Shown: positions 16,935 to 25,780 of the stretch, piece after piece
How positions within the stretch are numbered: the first letter of the stretch is position 1
Layout of the letters: every line of letters starts with the position of its first letter
NCBI GenBank assembly: GCA_034666985.1
Contig: JAXDKS010000057.1
Span: 1 to 64,000, forward strand
Direction: 5' to 3'
Source: DATARR01 sp034666985
GTDB taxonomy: Bacteria; Acidobacteriota; Thermoanaerobaculia; Multivoradales; UBA5704
Length of the DNA: 64,000 bases
Translations under genes and position numbers: made by a program
Notes under the pieces: generated by a model
Seen by the model: only the letters and a program-made list of their open reading frames with translations
What the model was told of the DNA's origin: nothing
Databases searched by the model: none

Positions 16935-18328
16935 CCGTGGGCTCCCGCCTCGCCATCGCGGACATTTCCCAAGAGACGCTTCACGACCTTGTCCAGCCCC
17001 ACGCCCCGCGAGGCCTTGACCAGCACCACGTCCCCCTGCCGCAGCTCGCCCGCCGCCCAGTCCGCGGCCGCGGCGGCGTCCGGCAGCCAGACGGCCTCGG
17101 CGCCGCCCGCCCGGGCACCGGCAGCCAGCTCACGGGAGAGCTCGCCCACGGCCACGACGGGAGAGAACCCGAGCCGCGCCGCCCGCTCTCCGGCCTCGCG
17201 GTGGAAGCGGGGAGCCTCGGGCCCCAGCTCGCGCATGTCGCCCAGCACGGCCACCCGACGATTCCCGGTGAGCGTGCCGGCGCTCTCCAGGGCCTTGCCC
17301 ACGGCGTCCGGATTGGAGTTGTAGGAGTCGTCCACCAGGGTGTAGCCGCCGGCGGCGCGGTGCACGACGCCACGCATGGAGGCCGGACGGACGCTGGCCA
17401 CGGCGGCCGCGATCTCCTCCAGGGAGAGACCCAGGGCCCAGGCACAGGCCGCGGCGGCCAGGCAGTTCTCCACGTTGTAGAGGCCGTGGAGAGGCAACCG
17501 CACCTCCTGGGACTGGCCGCCCGCCTCCAGCACGAAGCGGCTGCCGATGGCTCCGGGCTCGGGGGCGAGATCGCGGGCCCGGACGTCCGCATCCGACTGG
17601 ATTCCATACCAGACCACCCGGGCGCCATGGCGTTTCGCGATCCGCGTCACCTCGGGATCGTCGGCGTTGGCCACCACGAAGCCGTCCGGGGCGAGGCCGG
17701 CGAGGATCTCGGACTTGGCTTCGGCGATGGCCTGCACGGTGCCGAAAAACTCCAGGTGGACGGGGCGCACGACGGTGAAGACCGCGGCGTCCGGCCGGCC
17801 CAGCAGGGAGAGCTGGCGCAGCTCGCCGGGCGTGGACATCCCCATCTCCGCCACCATCCACTGGGTGCCGTCGGGCACGTTGAGCAGCGACAGGGGGAAG
17901 CCATAGAGATTGTTCAGGTTGCCGGGCGTCCAGTACACCTCGAACCGGGAGGCGAGGATCGCCCCCAGCAGCTCCTTGGTGGTGGTCTTCCCCGCCGAGC
18001 CGGTGATCCCCACCAGCTTCTCCGGAACTCGGGTGCGGATGAAGCGGGCGAGATCGTGGAGAGCCTTGAAAGTGTCGTTGACCCGGATCAGAGCTCCGGA
18101 CGGCGCCGTTACATCCTCTTGAATGACGGCCGCCGCCGCGCCGCGAGCCAGAGCGTCGGGCACGAAGCGGTGGCCGTCGACCTGGCTGCCCGGGAAGGCG
18201 AAGAAGATTTCGCCCCCGCGGACGGCGCGCGAGTCGATCGCGGCCCCATCGATCGTCACGCCCGGGTCGCCGGCCGTCACCCGGCCGCCCATGGCGTTCG
18301 CCGCCTCAAGCACGGACAGCCGAGCCAA
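16931..18328 (-). CDS. murF: UDP-MurNAc-tripeptide:D-Ala-D-Ala ligase MurF
   Basis: A 465-residue ligase completing the pentapeptide. The ATP loop GSAGKTTTKEL is at 110-120, followed by NLNNLYGFPLSLL, AEMGMSTPGEL and the C-terminal DDSYNSNPDAV block specific to MurF. The likely start is a TTG at 18328, placed 6 bases after GGAGG and overlapping the end of murE by 23 bases; a GTG at 18313 is the alternative. Confidence 0.96.
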   Translation of the reverse strand: MARLSVLEAANAMGGRVTAGDPGVTIDGAAIDSRAVRGGEIFFAFPGSQVDGHRFVPDALARGAAAAVIQEDVTAPSGALIRVNDTFKALHDLARFIRTRVPEKLVGITGSAGKTTTKELLGAILASRFEVYWTPGNLNNLYGFPLSLLNVPDGTQWMVAEMGMSTPGELRQLSLLGRPDAAVFTVVRPVHLEFFGTVQAIAEAKSEILAGLAPDGFVVANADDPEVTRIAKRHGARVVWYGIQSDADVRARDLAPEPGAIGSRFVLEAGGQSQEVRLPLHGLYNVENCLAAAACAWALGLSLEEIAAAVASVRPASMRGVVHRAAGGYTLVDDSYNSNPDAVGKALESAGTLTGNRRVAVLGDMRELGPEAPRFHREAGERAARLGFSPVVAVGELSRELAAGARAGGAEAVWLPDAAAAADWAAGELRQGDVVLVKASRGVGLDKVVKRLLGNVRDGEAGAHG

Positions 18329-19781
18329 AGCGCTCCTCCAGTGCCTTGCCGATCTCCTCCAGGTCGGAGAACGGCAGGCGTTCGTTGCCCACGATCTGTT
18401 CCCGTTCGTGCCCCTTGCCCGCCACCAGCACCACCCAGCCCGGGCCCGCCGCCGTGAGGGCCTCGCGGATGGCCGCGCGGCGGTCCGGCACCAGGCGATA
18501 GCCGCGATTGCCGCTGGCTTTCAATCCCTGCTCCACGGCCGCAAGGATGGCCAGCGGGTCCTCGCTGCGGGGGTTGTCCGAGGTGGCGATCACCAGGTCG
18601 GCGAGCTCGCCGGCCACCTTCCCCATGAGGGGGCGCTTGCCCGGATCGCGGTCGCCGCCGCAGCCGAAGACGACGGCCACCTTGCCGCCGGCCGCGATCT
18701 CCCGCGCCGAGCGCAGGGCCGCGTCCAGGGCGGCGTCGGTGTGGGCGTAGTCGACGTAGACCGGGAAGGGCTGGCCGCGCTCGACCGGCTCCATGCGGCC
18801 CGGCACCGGCCGCTGGGCGGCGAAGGCCGCGGCCACCGCGGCATGGGGAAGCTTCAAGGTCTCCGCGGCGGCGGCCGCGGCCAGCAGGTTCGACAGGTTG
18901 TAGCGGCCGAGCAACGGCGAGTCGAACGGCACCTCGCCCCGAGGGGTGAGCAGCACGCCGCGGGTGCCCTGGGCCGTGACCGCCACGTCGCGGGCCGACA
19001 CCTCTCCCCGCTCGCCGAAGGTCACCGCGTCCGGCATCTCCGCGGCCAGTTGCCGGCCGTAGGGGTCGTCGACGTTGACCGCCGGCCGCGCGCCCGGCTT
19101 CAGGAGGTCGAACAGCTTCCGCTTGGCCGCGAAGTAGTCCTCGAAATCGCGGTGGTAGTCCAGGTGGTCGCGCGTGAGGTTGGTGAAGACCGCCGTGTCG
19201 AAGGCCGCGCCCGCCACCCGCCCCATGGCCAGGGCGTGGGAGGAGACCTCCATGGCGACCGCCGCGGCGCCGTCGTCGCGCATCCGCCGCAGGATCCGGA
19301 ACAGGTCCGAGGCCTCCGGGGTGGTGTGCCCGCCGGCGTAGGGCTGGTCGCGGAAGCGGTAGCCTAGGGTGCCGAGGAATCCCGCGGGACGGCCGGCCGC
19401 GTCGAGGATCGCCGCGATCAGGGTGGCGACGGTCGACTTGCCGTTGGTGCCGGTGACGCCGGCCAGGATCAGCTCGCGATCGGGATGGCCGTAGGCCCGG
19501 GCGGCGAGGGGGCCGAGCACCGCGCGGGGATCGGCCGTCACCAGCCAGGGCACGCCGAGGCCTTGGGGATCATCTCCAGGCTCAGGGCCCACCACGGCCA
19601 CGGCGCCCCGCCCCACCGCCTGCGCGGCAAAGGCGCGGCCGTCGAAGCGCTGGCCCGCGAAGGCCACGAAGAGGTCGCCCGGCGCCACCGTCCGCGAGTC
19701 GTGGGCGACGCCCGTCACCTCCGGGTCCGCGCCCGGATCGCCGGCAATGGGAAAGCAGCTCACCAGCTCAGAGAGGCGCAT
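18306..19781 (-). CDS. murE: UDP-MurNAc-dipeptide:meso-DAP ligase MurE
   Basis: A 491-residue ligase adding the third stem residue. The ATP loop GTNGKST is at 111-117 and DDPYG, DYAHTDAAL and FGCGGDRDPGKRP follow. DNPR at 402-405 is the motif used to recognise meso-diaminopimelate, so the peptidoglycan is probably of the DAP type. The ATG at 19781 overlaps ftsI by 14 bases. Confidence 0.96.
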   Translation of the reverse strand: MRLSELVSCFPIAGDPGADPEVTGVAHDSRTVAPGDLFVAFAGQRFDGRAFAAQAVGRGAVAVVGPEPGDDPQGLGVPWLVTADPRAVLGPLAARAYGHPDRELILAGVTGTNGKSTVATLIAAILDAAGRPAGFLGTLGYRFRDQPYAGGHTTPEASDLFRILRRMRDDGAAAVAMEVSSHALAMGRVAGAAFDTAVFTNLTRDHLDYHRDFEDYFAAKRKLFDLLKPGARPAVNVDDPYGRQLAAEMPDAVTFGERGEVSARDVAVTAQGTRGVLLTPRGEVPFDSPLLGRYNLSNLLAAAAAAETLKLPHAAVAAAFAAQRPVPGRMEPVERGQPFPVYVDYAHTDAALDAALRSAREIAAGGKVAVVFGCGGDRDPGKRPLMGKVAGELADLVIATSDNPRSEDPLAILAAVEQGLKASGNRGYRLVPDRRAAIREALTAAGPGWVVLVAGKGHEREQIVGNERLPFSDLEEIGKALEERFGSAVRA

Positions 19782-21702
19782 CAGGGCGACCTCCCCCGGA
19801 GCCGGAGTGGGAAGGCGGAGGCGGCGGAGCCGGGATAGCCGAGGCCGGCACGGGCCCGCGCCAGAGCACGGGATCGGGGACGGCGTCGGCGGCGTGATCG
19901 TCGCCGTCCGCCGGCTCCTCGTCCGGGCTCCCTGGGGTCGTCGGGTGGAGGGAGGCGGTCTGGATCCCAAAGCCGGGAGGCGCGGCCTGCCCGGGCCAGA
20001 CGGCCAGCGGCGTGCGCTCGGGGTGCACGCCCAGGTAGAGGAGCACCTGGCGGGCGATGGAGCCGAAGACGGGCGCCGCCACCTGGCCGCCGTAGTATTC
20101 GCCTCCCTGGGGCTCGGCGACGGCGACCACACCCACCAGCGCCGCGCGGCCGGCCGGCGCGTAGCCCACGAAGCTCGGCAGGTAGCCACCCCGCAGATAG
20201 CCGCCTCGCACGGGGATCTGCGCCGTCCCCGTCTTGCCGGCCACCCGGTAGCCGGCGATGGCGGCGGACTTGCCCGTGCCGGCCGTGACCACGCCCTCGA
20301 GCAACCGGGTGAGCTCGGCGGCCGTGGAGGCGGAGATGGGATGGCCCGCCACCGGCGGCTCCGGATAGCGCGGCACCCGCATTTCGCCCCGCATTTCGCC
20401 CCGGCTCACCGCCGCCACCACGTGCGGCTTGAGCAGCGTTCCGTCGTTGGCCACGGCGGCGGTGGCCACGGCGAGCTGGAGGGGGGTCACCGAGATCCCC
20501 TGTCCGAAGGCGATGTAGGCCTTGGCCAGCGGCCCCCAGTGCTCTACCGGGTGCAGGATGCCGCCGCTCTCGCCCGGCAGGTCGATGCCGGTCAGGCGGC
20601 CGAAGCCGAACTCGCGGATGGTGTGGTAGAGGCGCTGGTCGCCCAGCCGCAGGGCGGCCTTGATGACGCCGACGTTGCTCGACTTGGCGATGACGTCCGC
20701 GAAGCTCAGCAGGCCGTAGCTCTTGTGGTCGCGGATGCGGATGCCGTAGAGGGTGATGCCCCCCATCTCGCAGTCGAACATGTCACCCGACTTGACCAGG
20801 CCGGAGTCGAGGGCCGCGGCGGCGGTGACGATCTTGAAGGTCGAGCCGGGCTCGTAGACATCCATGATCGCCCGGTTGCGCCACTCGGTCTCGCGGTAGC
20901 TGCCGAAGTCGTTGGGATCGAACGTCGGGTAGCTCGCCATGGCCAGCACGCCGCCGGTCCTGGGGTCGAGGAAGATGGCGCTCCCCCGCTTCGCCCCCCG
21001 CTCCTCGACGGCGCGCGCCAGCTCGCGCTCGACGATGTGCTGCACGGTGGCGTCGAGCGTCAGGTAGAGGTCGTGCCCCGGCTCGGGCTCGGCGAAGGAG
21101 AGGTCGGGGGAGATCACGGTGCCGCGCTTGGCGTCCCGCAGCACGGTGCGCACACCCTGCTTGCCGGCCACCTCCTTGTCGTAGACCAGCTCGAGGCCGG
21201 CGAGACCGTGGTTGTCGGTGCCGACGTAGCCCAGCACCTGGGCCGCCAGCGACCGCATGGGGTAGTAGCGCTTGCTCTCCGGCAGGAAGTAGATCCCCGG
21301 CAGCTTCAGCTCGCGGACCTTGGCGGCGACCGGCAGGTCGAGCTTGCGGGCCACCCAGACGAACTCGCGGTCGCCGCCGAGCTGGCGGGCGAGCCGGGCG
21401 GCGTTCAGGCCCGGCACGACGCCGGCCAGGGCGCGGGCGGCGGCGGCCGGGTCGCGGATCTCCGGCGGCACGGCGTAGGCGGAATCCACCTGCACGGAGA
21501 CGGCCAGCTCGCGGCCGTGGGCATCGTAGATCGTCCCCCGCGGCGGATCGAGGGTCACCACCCGCTGCTGCTGGCGCTCCGCCTTGACCACGTAGTGCTC
21601 GTAGCGCGCCACCTGCAGGTGGTAGAGCCGGGCGGCGATGAGCAGCACCCAGACGGCCAGCAGGCCGGCCACCATTCCGAGCCGGCCGAGACGGCGGGTC
21701 AC
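19768..21702 (-). CDS. ftsI: Septal transpeptidase FtsI (PBP3)
   Basis: A 644-residue class B penicillin-binding protein. One N-terminal membrane span (about 8-27) precedes the pedestal domain (PPRGTIYDAHGRELA) and the transpeptidase domain with S-x-x-K (STFK, S287), SSN and KTGTAQ. It cross-links septal peptidoglycan. The start is a GTG at 21702, overlapping ftsL as GTGA. After the catalytic domain there is a Pro/Asp-rich tail of about 75 residues and no PASTA domain. The tail overlaps the start of murE. Confidence 0.95.
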   Translation of the reverse strand: MTRRLGRLGMVAGLLAVWVLLIAARLYHLQVARYEHYVVKAERQQQRVVTLDPPRGTIYDAHGRELAVSVQVDSAYAVPPEIRDPAAAARALAGVVPGLNAARLARQLGGDREFVWVARKLDLPVAAKVRELKLPGIYFLPESKRYYPMRSLAAQVLGYVGTDNHGLAGLELVYDKEVAGKQGVRTVLRDAKRGTVISPDLSFAEPEPGHDLYLTLDATVQHIVERELARAVEERGAKRGSAIFLDPRTGGVLAMASYPTFDPNDFGSYRETEWRNRAIMDVYEPGSTFKIVTAAAALDSGLVKSGDMFDCEMGGITLYGIRIRDHKSYGLLSFADVIAKSSNVGVIKAALRLGDQRLYHTIREFGFGRLTGIDLPGESGGILHPVEHWGPLAKAYIAFGQGISVTPLQLAVATAAVANDGTLLKPHVVAAVSRGEMRGEMRVPRYPEPPVAGHPISASTAAELTRLLEGVVTAGTGKSAAIAGYRVAGKTGTAQIPVRGGYLRGGYLPSFVGYAPAGRAALVGVVAVAEPQGGEYYGGQVAAPVFGSIARQVLLYLGVHPERTPLAVWPGQAAPPGFGIQTASLHPTTPGSPDEEPADGDDHAADAVPDPVLWRGPVPASAIPAPPPPPSHSGSGGGRPDAPL

Positions 21703-22043
21703 GGCAGCTCCTCCCAGAACACCACCTGCTCCAGGGCCGGCGGCTGCATGTGCAGCTCCGAGACGGCGCGCGTCTCGATCTGCGACGGGCTCGCGAGCCA
21801 CGTGGCCTCCAGCCGGAGCTGGCGCTCCTCGCGCGTCAGCTCGGTGAGCTCCTTCTCCCGCCGGTCGATGCGGTAGCCGGTGCGCGTCACCTCGAGGTGG
21901 ATCCAGGTGTACGCCAGGAGGCCGCCACCGAGGCTGACCACGACCAGCAGGACCAGGGCCAGCTCGCGCCAGCGGCGCCGGTCGCGCTCGCGCACCAGGT
22001 AGGTGTTGACCACCGGTCGCCGGAGGGCATAGGCGTTGCGCAA
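21699..22043 (-). CDS. ftsL: Cell division protein FtsL-like
   Basis: A 114-residue bitopic protein. A basic N-terminus is followed by a membrane span (about 28-46, LALVLLVVVSLGGGLLAYTWI) and a coiled-coil segment rich in R and E (RIDRREKELTELTREERQLRLE). Sequence is poorly conserved in this family; the call rests on size, topology and position between rsmH and ftsI. The start is probably TTG at 22043, 3 bases after the rsmH stop. Confidence 0.8.
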   Translation of the reverse strand: MRNAYALRRPVVNTYLVRERDRRRWRELALVLLVVVSLGGGLLAYTWIHLEVTRTGYRIDRREKELTELTREERQLRLEATWLASPSQIETRAVSELHMQPPALEQVVFWEELP

Positions 22044-22046
22044 GTT

Positions 22047-22976
22047 TCAGAGCCTCCGGGCCGCCCGCAGCCGGGCGGAGCGCGAGCGCGGATTGAAGGC
22101 CACCTCCTCCTCGGAGGGGCGCTGCGGCTTCCGGGTCAGCACCTCGATCAACTGAGTCTCGGCGCGCGGCCGGCCAGTGACCAGATCGACCTCGCCCTGA
22201 GCGAGATCGCGCAGAGTGTTTTTGACAATCCGGTCCTCCAGGCTGTGGTAGGAGATGACGACCAGCCGGCCTTCAGTCTCCAGCATGTCCACAGCCCCCT
22301 GGATGAAGGCCTCCAGCCCCGCCAGCTCCTGGTTGACCTCGATGCGTAGCGCCTGGAAGACCCGCGTCGCCGGGTCGATCCGCTCCTCGCGCCGCCCGCC
22401 CACCACGCTGCCCACGAGCCGCCGCAGCTCGCCCGTGGTCGCGATGGGCTTCTCAAGCCGCGCCCGGCCGATGGCCCGGGCGATCCGCCGTGCCTGCCGC
22501 TCTTCGCCGTACTCTCTGAAGATCGTTTCCAACTCACCCTCCGAGGCCTGATTGACCAGGTCCGCCGCGGTCAGCTCCGCCAAACCCATCCGCATGTCGA
22601 GTGGCCCGTCGAGGCGGAAGCTGAAGCCCCGCTCCGCGGTCTCGAGCTGCAACGAAGAGACGCCCAGATCGGCCAGGACGCCCGCAATCGATCGGACACC
22701 GTGGACGCCGAGACCGGACAACGCCCTGTCGATTTGGTGGAAATTCGCCTGGACCAGCCGCACCCGCGAACCGAACGCCGCCAGGCGCCGCTCCGCCCGC
22801 TCGAGGGCCTGGGAGTCGCGGTCGATCCCCACGAGCTGGACGTCCGGCGACGCCTGGAGCAGAGCCTCGGAGTGGCCGCCCAGCCCCACCGTGGCGTCCA
22901 CGAACAGACCGCCGCGTGCCGGCGCGAGCCACTCCAGGCTCTCGGCGAGCATGACGGGGACATGCTGGACGTCCAC
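22047..22976 (-). CDS. rsmH: 16S rRNA m4C1402 methyltransferase RsmH
   Basis: A 309-residue SAM-dependent enzyme (MraW) that N4-methylates C1402 of 16S rRNA. It opens with HVPVMLAESLEWLAP, then the SAM loop DATVGLGGHSEALL, ILADLGVSS-type segment (VLADLGVSSLQLE), FSFRLDGPLDMRM and the C-terminal ISYHSLEDRIVKN. GTG start at 22976. It follows mraZ by 18 bases, the standard order at the head of dcw. Confidence 0.97.
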   Translation of the reverse strand: MDVQHVPVMLAESLEWLAPARGGLFVDATVGLGGHSEALLQASPDVQLVGIDRDSQALERAERRLAAFGSRVRLVQANFHQIDRALSGLGVHGVRSIAGVLADLGVSSLQLETAERGFSFRLDGPLDMRMGLAELTAADLVNQASEGELETIFREYGEERQARRIARAIGRARLEKPIATTGELRRLVGSVVGGRREERIDPATRVFQALRIEVNQELAGLEAFIQGAVDMLETEGRLVVISYHSLEDRIVKNTLRDLAQGEVDLVTGRPRAETQLIEVLTRKPQRPSEEEVAFNPRSRSARLRAARRL

Positions 22977-22994
22977 CGCGCGGGCCGGCCTTCC

Positions 22995-23435
22995 TCAGAT
23001 CCCCTGCGTGCTGAGGGCACGGAAGTCCTCGTCGGTGAAGGGTTGCTCCGTGAGCCGCGACACGAACCGATCGTGATTCCAGACCACCAGATGGTTGAGC
23101 TGGCCACTCACCACCACATCGCCGTTGATGCTGGCGCTCTCCCGCAGGATCTGGGGGATCAGGATCCGCCCCTGCACGTCCAGCCGCACTTGCTGCCCGA
23201 AGTAGTTGACCCGCTCGAGGTAGCGCATCTTGGTGCGGTCGGTGGACGGCATGGCGTCCAGGCGCCGCTCGATCTCCTCCCAGACCGGCAACGGATACAG
23301 CAGCGCCGCGTCGCCCTGGACCGACGTCACGAACAGGTCGGGCCCCCAGCGTTCCTCCAGCAACCGCCGGAAGTCCGTCGGGATCTTCAATCGACCCTTG
23401 TCATCGATCCTGGTTGGAGCGCTTCCGCGGAACAT
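22995..23435 (-). CDS. mraZ: Transcriptional regulator MraZ
   Basis: A 146-residue protein with two SpoVT/AbrB-like repeats: MFRGSAPTRIDDKGRLKIP at the start and VRLDVQGRILIPQILRE in the second half, each with the D-x-x-GR-IP signature. MraZ is a ring-forming DNA-binding regulator that represses its own dcw promoter. The ATG at 23435 is chosen because the family starts MFRG. First gene of the cluster; a promoter and TGG repeats lie directly upstream. Confidence 0.96.
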   Translation of the reverse strand: MFRGSAPTRIDDKGRLKIPTDFRRLLEERWGPDLFVTSVQGDAALLYPLPVWEEIERRLDAMPSTDRTKMRYLERVNYFGQQVRLDVQGRILIPQILRESASINGDVVVSGQLNHLVVWNHDRFVSRLTEQPFTDEDFRALSTQGI

Positions 23436-23470
23436 GACCCGCCCCCCACAAGCCGGCTGTCTGAGGAGGA

Positions 23471-23499
23471 ATCCTAGCAGTCCACTCCACTTTTGTCCA
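23471..23499 (-). promoter_or_regulatory. Predicted sigma-70 promoter of the dcw cluster
   Basis: On the minus strand TGGACA (23499-23494) and TAGGAT (23476-23471) are separated by exactly 17 bases. This would start transcription about 28 bases before the mraZ ATG. The -35 overlaps the TGG repeat series, as expected for a repressed promoter. Confidence 0.55.
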
Positions 23500-23530
23500 T
23501 TTTTTTCCACCACGGGCCACCAATCTCCCA
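23485..23530 (-). promoter_or_regulatory. MraZ-box-like operator
   Basis: TGGNN pentamers begin at 23489, 23499, 23509 and 23519 on the minus strand, a strict 10-bp spacing, with a TGGGA one base further out of phase at 23530. Known MraZ operators are several TGGGN boxes separated by 5 bp, so the spacing fits although three of the boxes have A instead of the third G. It overlaps the -35 of the predicted promoter. Confidence 0.6.
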
Positions 23531-23618
23531 CGGCAAGTCAAAATGTGAGCGAAAGAGAGGCGAAAGAGGAGGCGGAAAAGGGACAGCAGAGACGTCAGGG
23601 ACAGCAGGGACAGGATCC

Positions 23619-23648
23619 GACATCAGGGACGCCTTAGTCCCTGATGTC
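23619..23648 (-). terminator. Hairpin after the surA operon
   Basis: A perfect 12-bp stem (GACATCAGGGAC with GTCCCTGATGTC) and 6-base loop lie just downstream of the SurA-like gene. There is no T-run, so it may be a processing or Rho-linked element. It is embedded in a patch of degenerate GGGACAGCA repeats (23580-23660). Confidence 0.5.
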
Positions 23649-23679
23649 TCTGGAGTCTCTGTCGTCCCTATCGCAGGCT

Positions 23680-24927
23680 TCACACGCCGGGGGGCGGCGT
23701 GTCGGGCGGAGTCGGGTTCACCGGCTTGGGCGTGGGGAGAGTGCCGGGCTTGGGCTCTCCCGTGGGCGGCGTGGTCGCCGGGCTCTGGGGCTTGGCGGGG
23801 TTGCCGCCGGGAACCGTACCGGAGGTGGCGTCTGCGGGCGCGGGCGCGGGCGGAGCGGGGACCGGGGGAGTCGCGGCGGCAGCGCCCAGGTCGTCCGCCT
23901 CTCCGCCTTCCGGCGCGGCGTTGAGACGGTTGCGGAAGCCCGCCGCCTCCTGGGGAGGATTGGCGACGATGAGGGACTTCTTCTCCAGCTCCGCCATGTA
24001 CTTGGTGATCTCGTCGCGGTACACACGGTCCTGCTCTCGGGTCTGGATGACGGCGGAGACCTCGGTGAACGGCGGGATGCGCGACTCGCGGCGATCGATC
24101 ACCTGCACGAGATGGAGACCGCCCCGCGCCTCCACCGGCTCGCTGAGGGAGCCCACCGGCAGCTTCCAGACCGCGGACTCGAGATTCTTGTCGAGATCGC
24201 CGGGGGAGACCCAGCCGAGCTCGATGACGTTGCTCGTGGCCCCCTTCTTGGCGTAGTCGGCCGCGGCGTCGGCCAGGGAGGCGCCACCCTGGACCTTGGC
24301 GCGGACGTCCGCCGCCACCTTCCGGCGCTCGTCGGCGGCGGCTCCGCCCTCCTCCAGCACCACCACCTCCCGGAGCTGGAGCTGCTCGGGCTGGCGGAAC
24401 TGCTCGAGGTTCTTGCGGTAGTAGCGGCGCAGGTCCTCCTCGTCGACCTTGACGCGGCTCTGCACCTCCCTCCCTCGGACCTCCTGCATCCGCAGGTTGT
24501 TGCGGATCTGGATGCGGAGCTGCGGCTCGGTCATGCCGGACTGCGCCAGGGCGGCGGCGAAATCCTGATCGGTCTTGATGTTGAAGTTCTGCTTGAGCTG
24601 GGCGATCGACTGGTCCACCTGCGCGTCGCTGACCTCGACGCCGAGCTGATCGGCCCGGGAGTCCATGAGCAGCTCGCGGAAGAGGTCCGCGAAGACCATC
24701 TCCCCGGCCTGGCCCAGGAGGCGCTGGCGCTCCTCCTGGTCCTGCTCGCGGCGGAGGATGTCGCGCACCATCTCCTCCTTGCGCTGTTGGTAGTCATAGA
24801 GGGTGGCGATGCGGTCGTTGACCCGCAGCACGATGCGGTTGAGCACCTCGGCCTGGAGCATCGCCGGCACGAGGAGGAGGATGGCGAGGAGGAACAGGCT
24901 AGCGAGGCGGCGTCTCGGAATGGGCAT
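23680..24927 (-). CDS. SurA-type periplasmic chaperone / parvulin isomerase
   Basis: A 415-residue exported protein: signal peptide to about residue 25 (LFLLAILLLVPAMLQA), SurA N-domain (LNRIVLRVNDRIATLYD) and one parvulin domain containing LREVVVLEE, ELGWVSPGDLDKNLESAVWKLPVGSLSEPV and GGLHLVQV. The last 90 residues are a Pro/Ala-rich low-complexity tail. It would help outer-membrane proteins fold. The ATG at 24927 overlaps the end of the upstream isomerase gene by 29 bases. Confidence 0.88.
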   Translation of the reverse strand: MPIPRRRLASLFLLAILLLVPAMLQAEVLNRIVLRVNDRIATLYDYQQRKEEMVRDILRREQDQEERQRLLGQAGEMVFADLFRELLMDSRADQLGVEVSDAQVDQSIAQLKQNFNIKTDQDFAAALAQSGMTEPQLRIQIRNNLRMQEVRGREVQSRVKVDEEDLRRYYRKNLEQFRQPEQLQLREVVVLEEGGAAADERRKVAADVRAKVQGGASLADAAADYAKKGATSNVIELGWVSPGDLDKNLESAVWKLPVGSLSEPVEARGGLHLVQVIDRRESRIPPFTEVSAVIQTREQDRVYRDEITKYMAELEKKSLIVANPPQEAAGFRNRLNAAPEGGEADDLGAAAATPPVPAPPAPAPADATSGTVPGGNPAKPQSPATTPPTGEPKPGTLPTPKPVNPTPPDTPPPGV

Positions 24928-25780
24928 GGGAATCACGGTAGTAGCCCTCATAATCGAACGGCAGATTCCGTTCGTAAACCGATACATTGTAACGGGTTCG
25001 AGCCTCCCGGACCAGCGACTGAAGGAGGCGGTCGGCGCGTTCCTGGCGGAGCTTCCCGAGGATCTCGGGCCGCGCGGCCTCAAGGGGGATCACCTGGGCG
25101 GGCTCGCGGTCGGTCACCTGGAAGATGTGGAAGCCGTACTCGGCGGGCACCAGGCGGCTGACCTCGCCCGGCTTCAGGCCGAAGATGACCTCGGCGAAGG
25201 AGGGGGGGAGGTCCTCCCGGGTGAGCTCTCCCTGATATCCGCCCGCGGCGGCGCTGGGATCCCGGGAGAGGCGGCGGGCCACCTCCTGGAAGTCAGCGCC
25301 GCCGGCGATCTCCTTCAGAGCCCGCTCGGCCGTGGCCCGGTCCTCAGTGAGGATCTGCCGCAGCCGCACCCGCTCGGGCCGGGCGAAGTCCTGGCGGTGA
25401 TCCTGGTAGTAGCGGGTGATCTCAGGCTCGCCGGCCTCCTCCTTCAAGCCGTCCGCGAGCAGCGCCTCGATGGCCGTGCGCTGCCCCGCGGCGCCCCGGG
25501 CCTCCCGCGCCAGCTTGCGGTCCAGAGCCAGACGGACGAGCAGCCGCTCCTCCAGGAACTGGTCGAAGAGCTGCGACAGGACGTCGCTCGCCAGCACGTT
25601 GCCGGTGTCGCCCACGCTGCGCTTGAGGTAACCCTCGAAGTCGGCGTAGCGCACGTCCTCGCGGCCGATGCGCGCCACGGCGTCCGGCGCCGGGGGGGAC
25701 GGCTGCGGCTGGCAGCCGGCCAGAGGCAGGACGGTGACGGCGATGACAAGCCCGCAGGTGAAGGGAGCAACGGCTCTCAC
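24899..25780 (-). CDS. Lipoprotein peptidyl-prolyl isomerase (PrsA/parvulin type)
   Basis: A 293-residue protein with a lipobox (LPLAGC, Cys23), so anchored to a membrane. A SurA_N-like helical region (ERLLVRLALDRKL) precedes a parvulin domain: VRLRQILTED, FQEVARRLSRDPSAAAGGYQGEL, EVIFGLKPGEVSRLV and YGFHIFQV. The GTG at 25780 overlaps the mfd stop (GTGA). With the following SurA-like gene it gives two parvulin chaperones in tandem, likely handling envelope proteins. Confidence 0.87.
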   Translation of the reverse strand: MRAVAPFTCGLVIAVTVLPLAGCQPQPSPPAPDAVARIGREDVRYADFEGYLKRSVGDTGNVLASDVLSQLFDQFLEERLLVRLALDRKLAREARGAAGQRTAIEALLADGLKEEAGEPEITRYYQDHRQDFARPERVRLRQILTEDRATAERALKEIAGGADFQEVARRLSRDPSAAAGGYQGELTREDLPPSFAEVIFGLKPGEVSRLVPAEYGFHIFQVTDREPAQVIPLEAARPEILGKLRQERADRLLQSLVREARTRYNVSVYERNLPFDYEGYYRDSHAHSETPPR

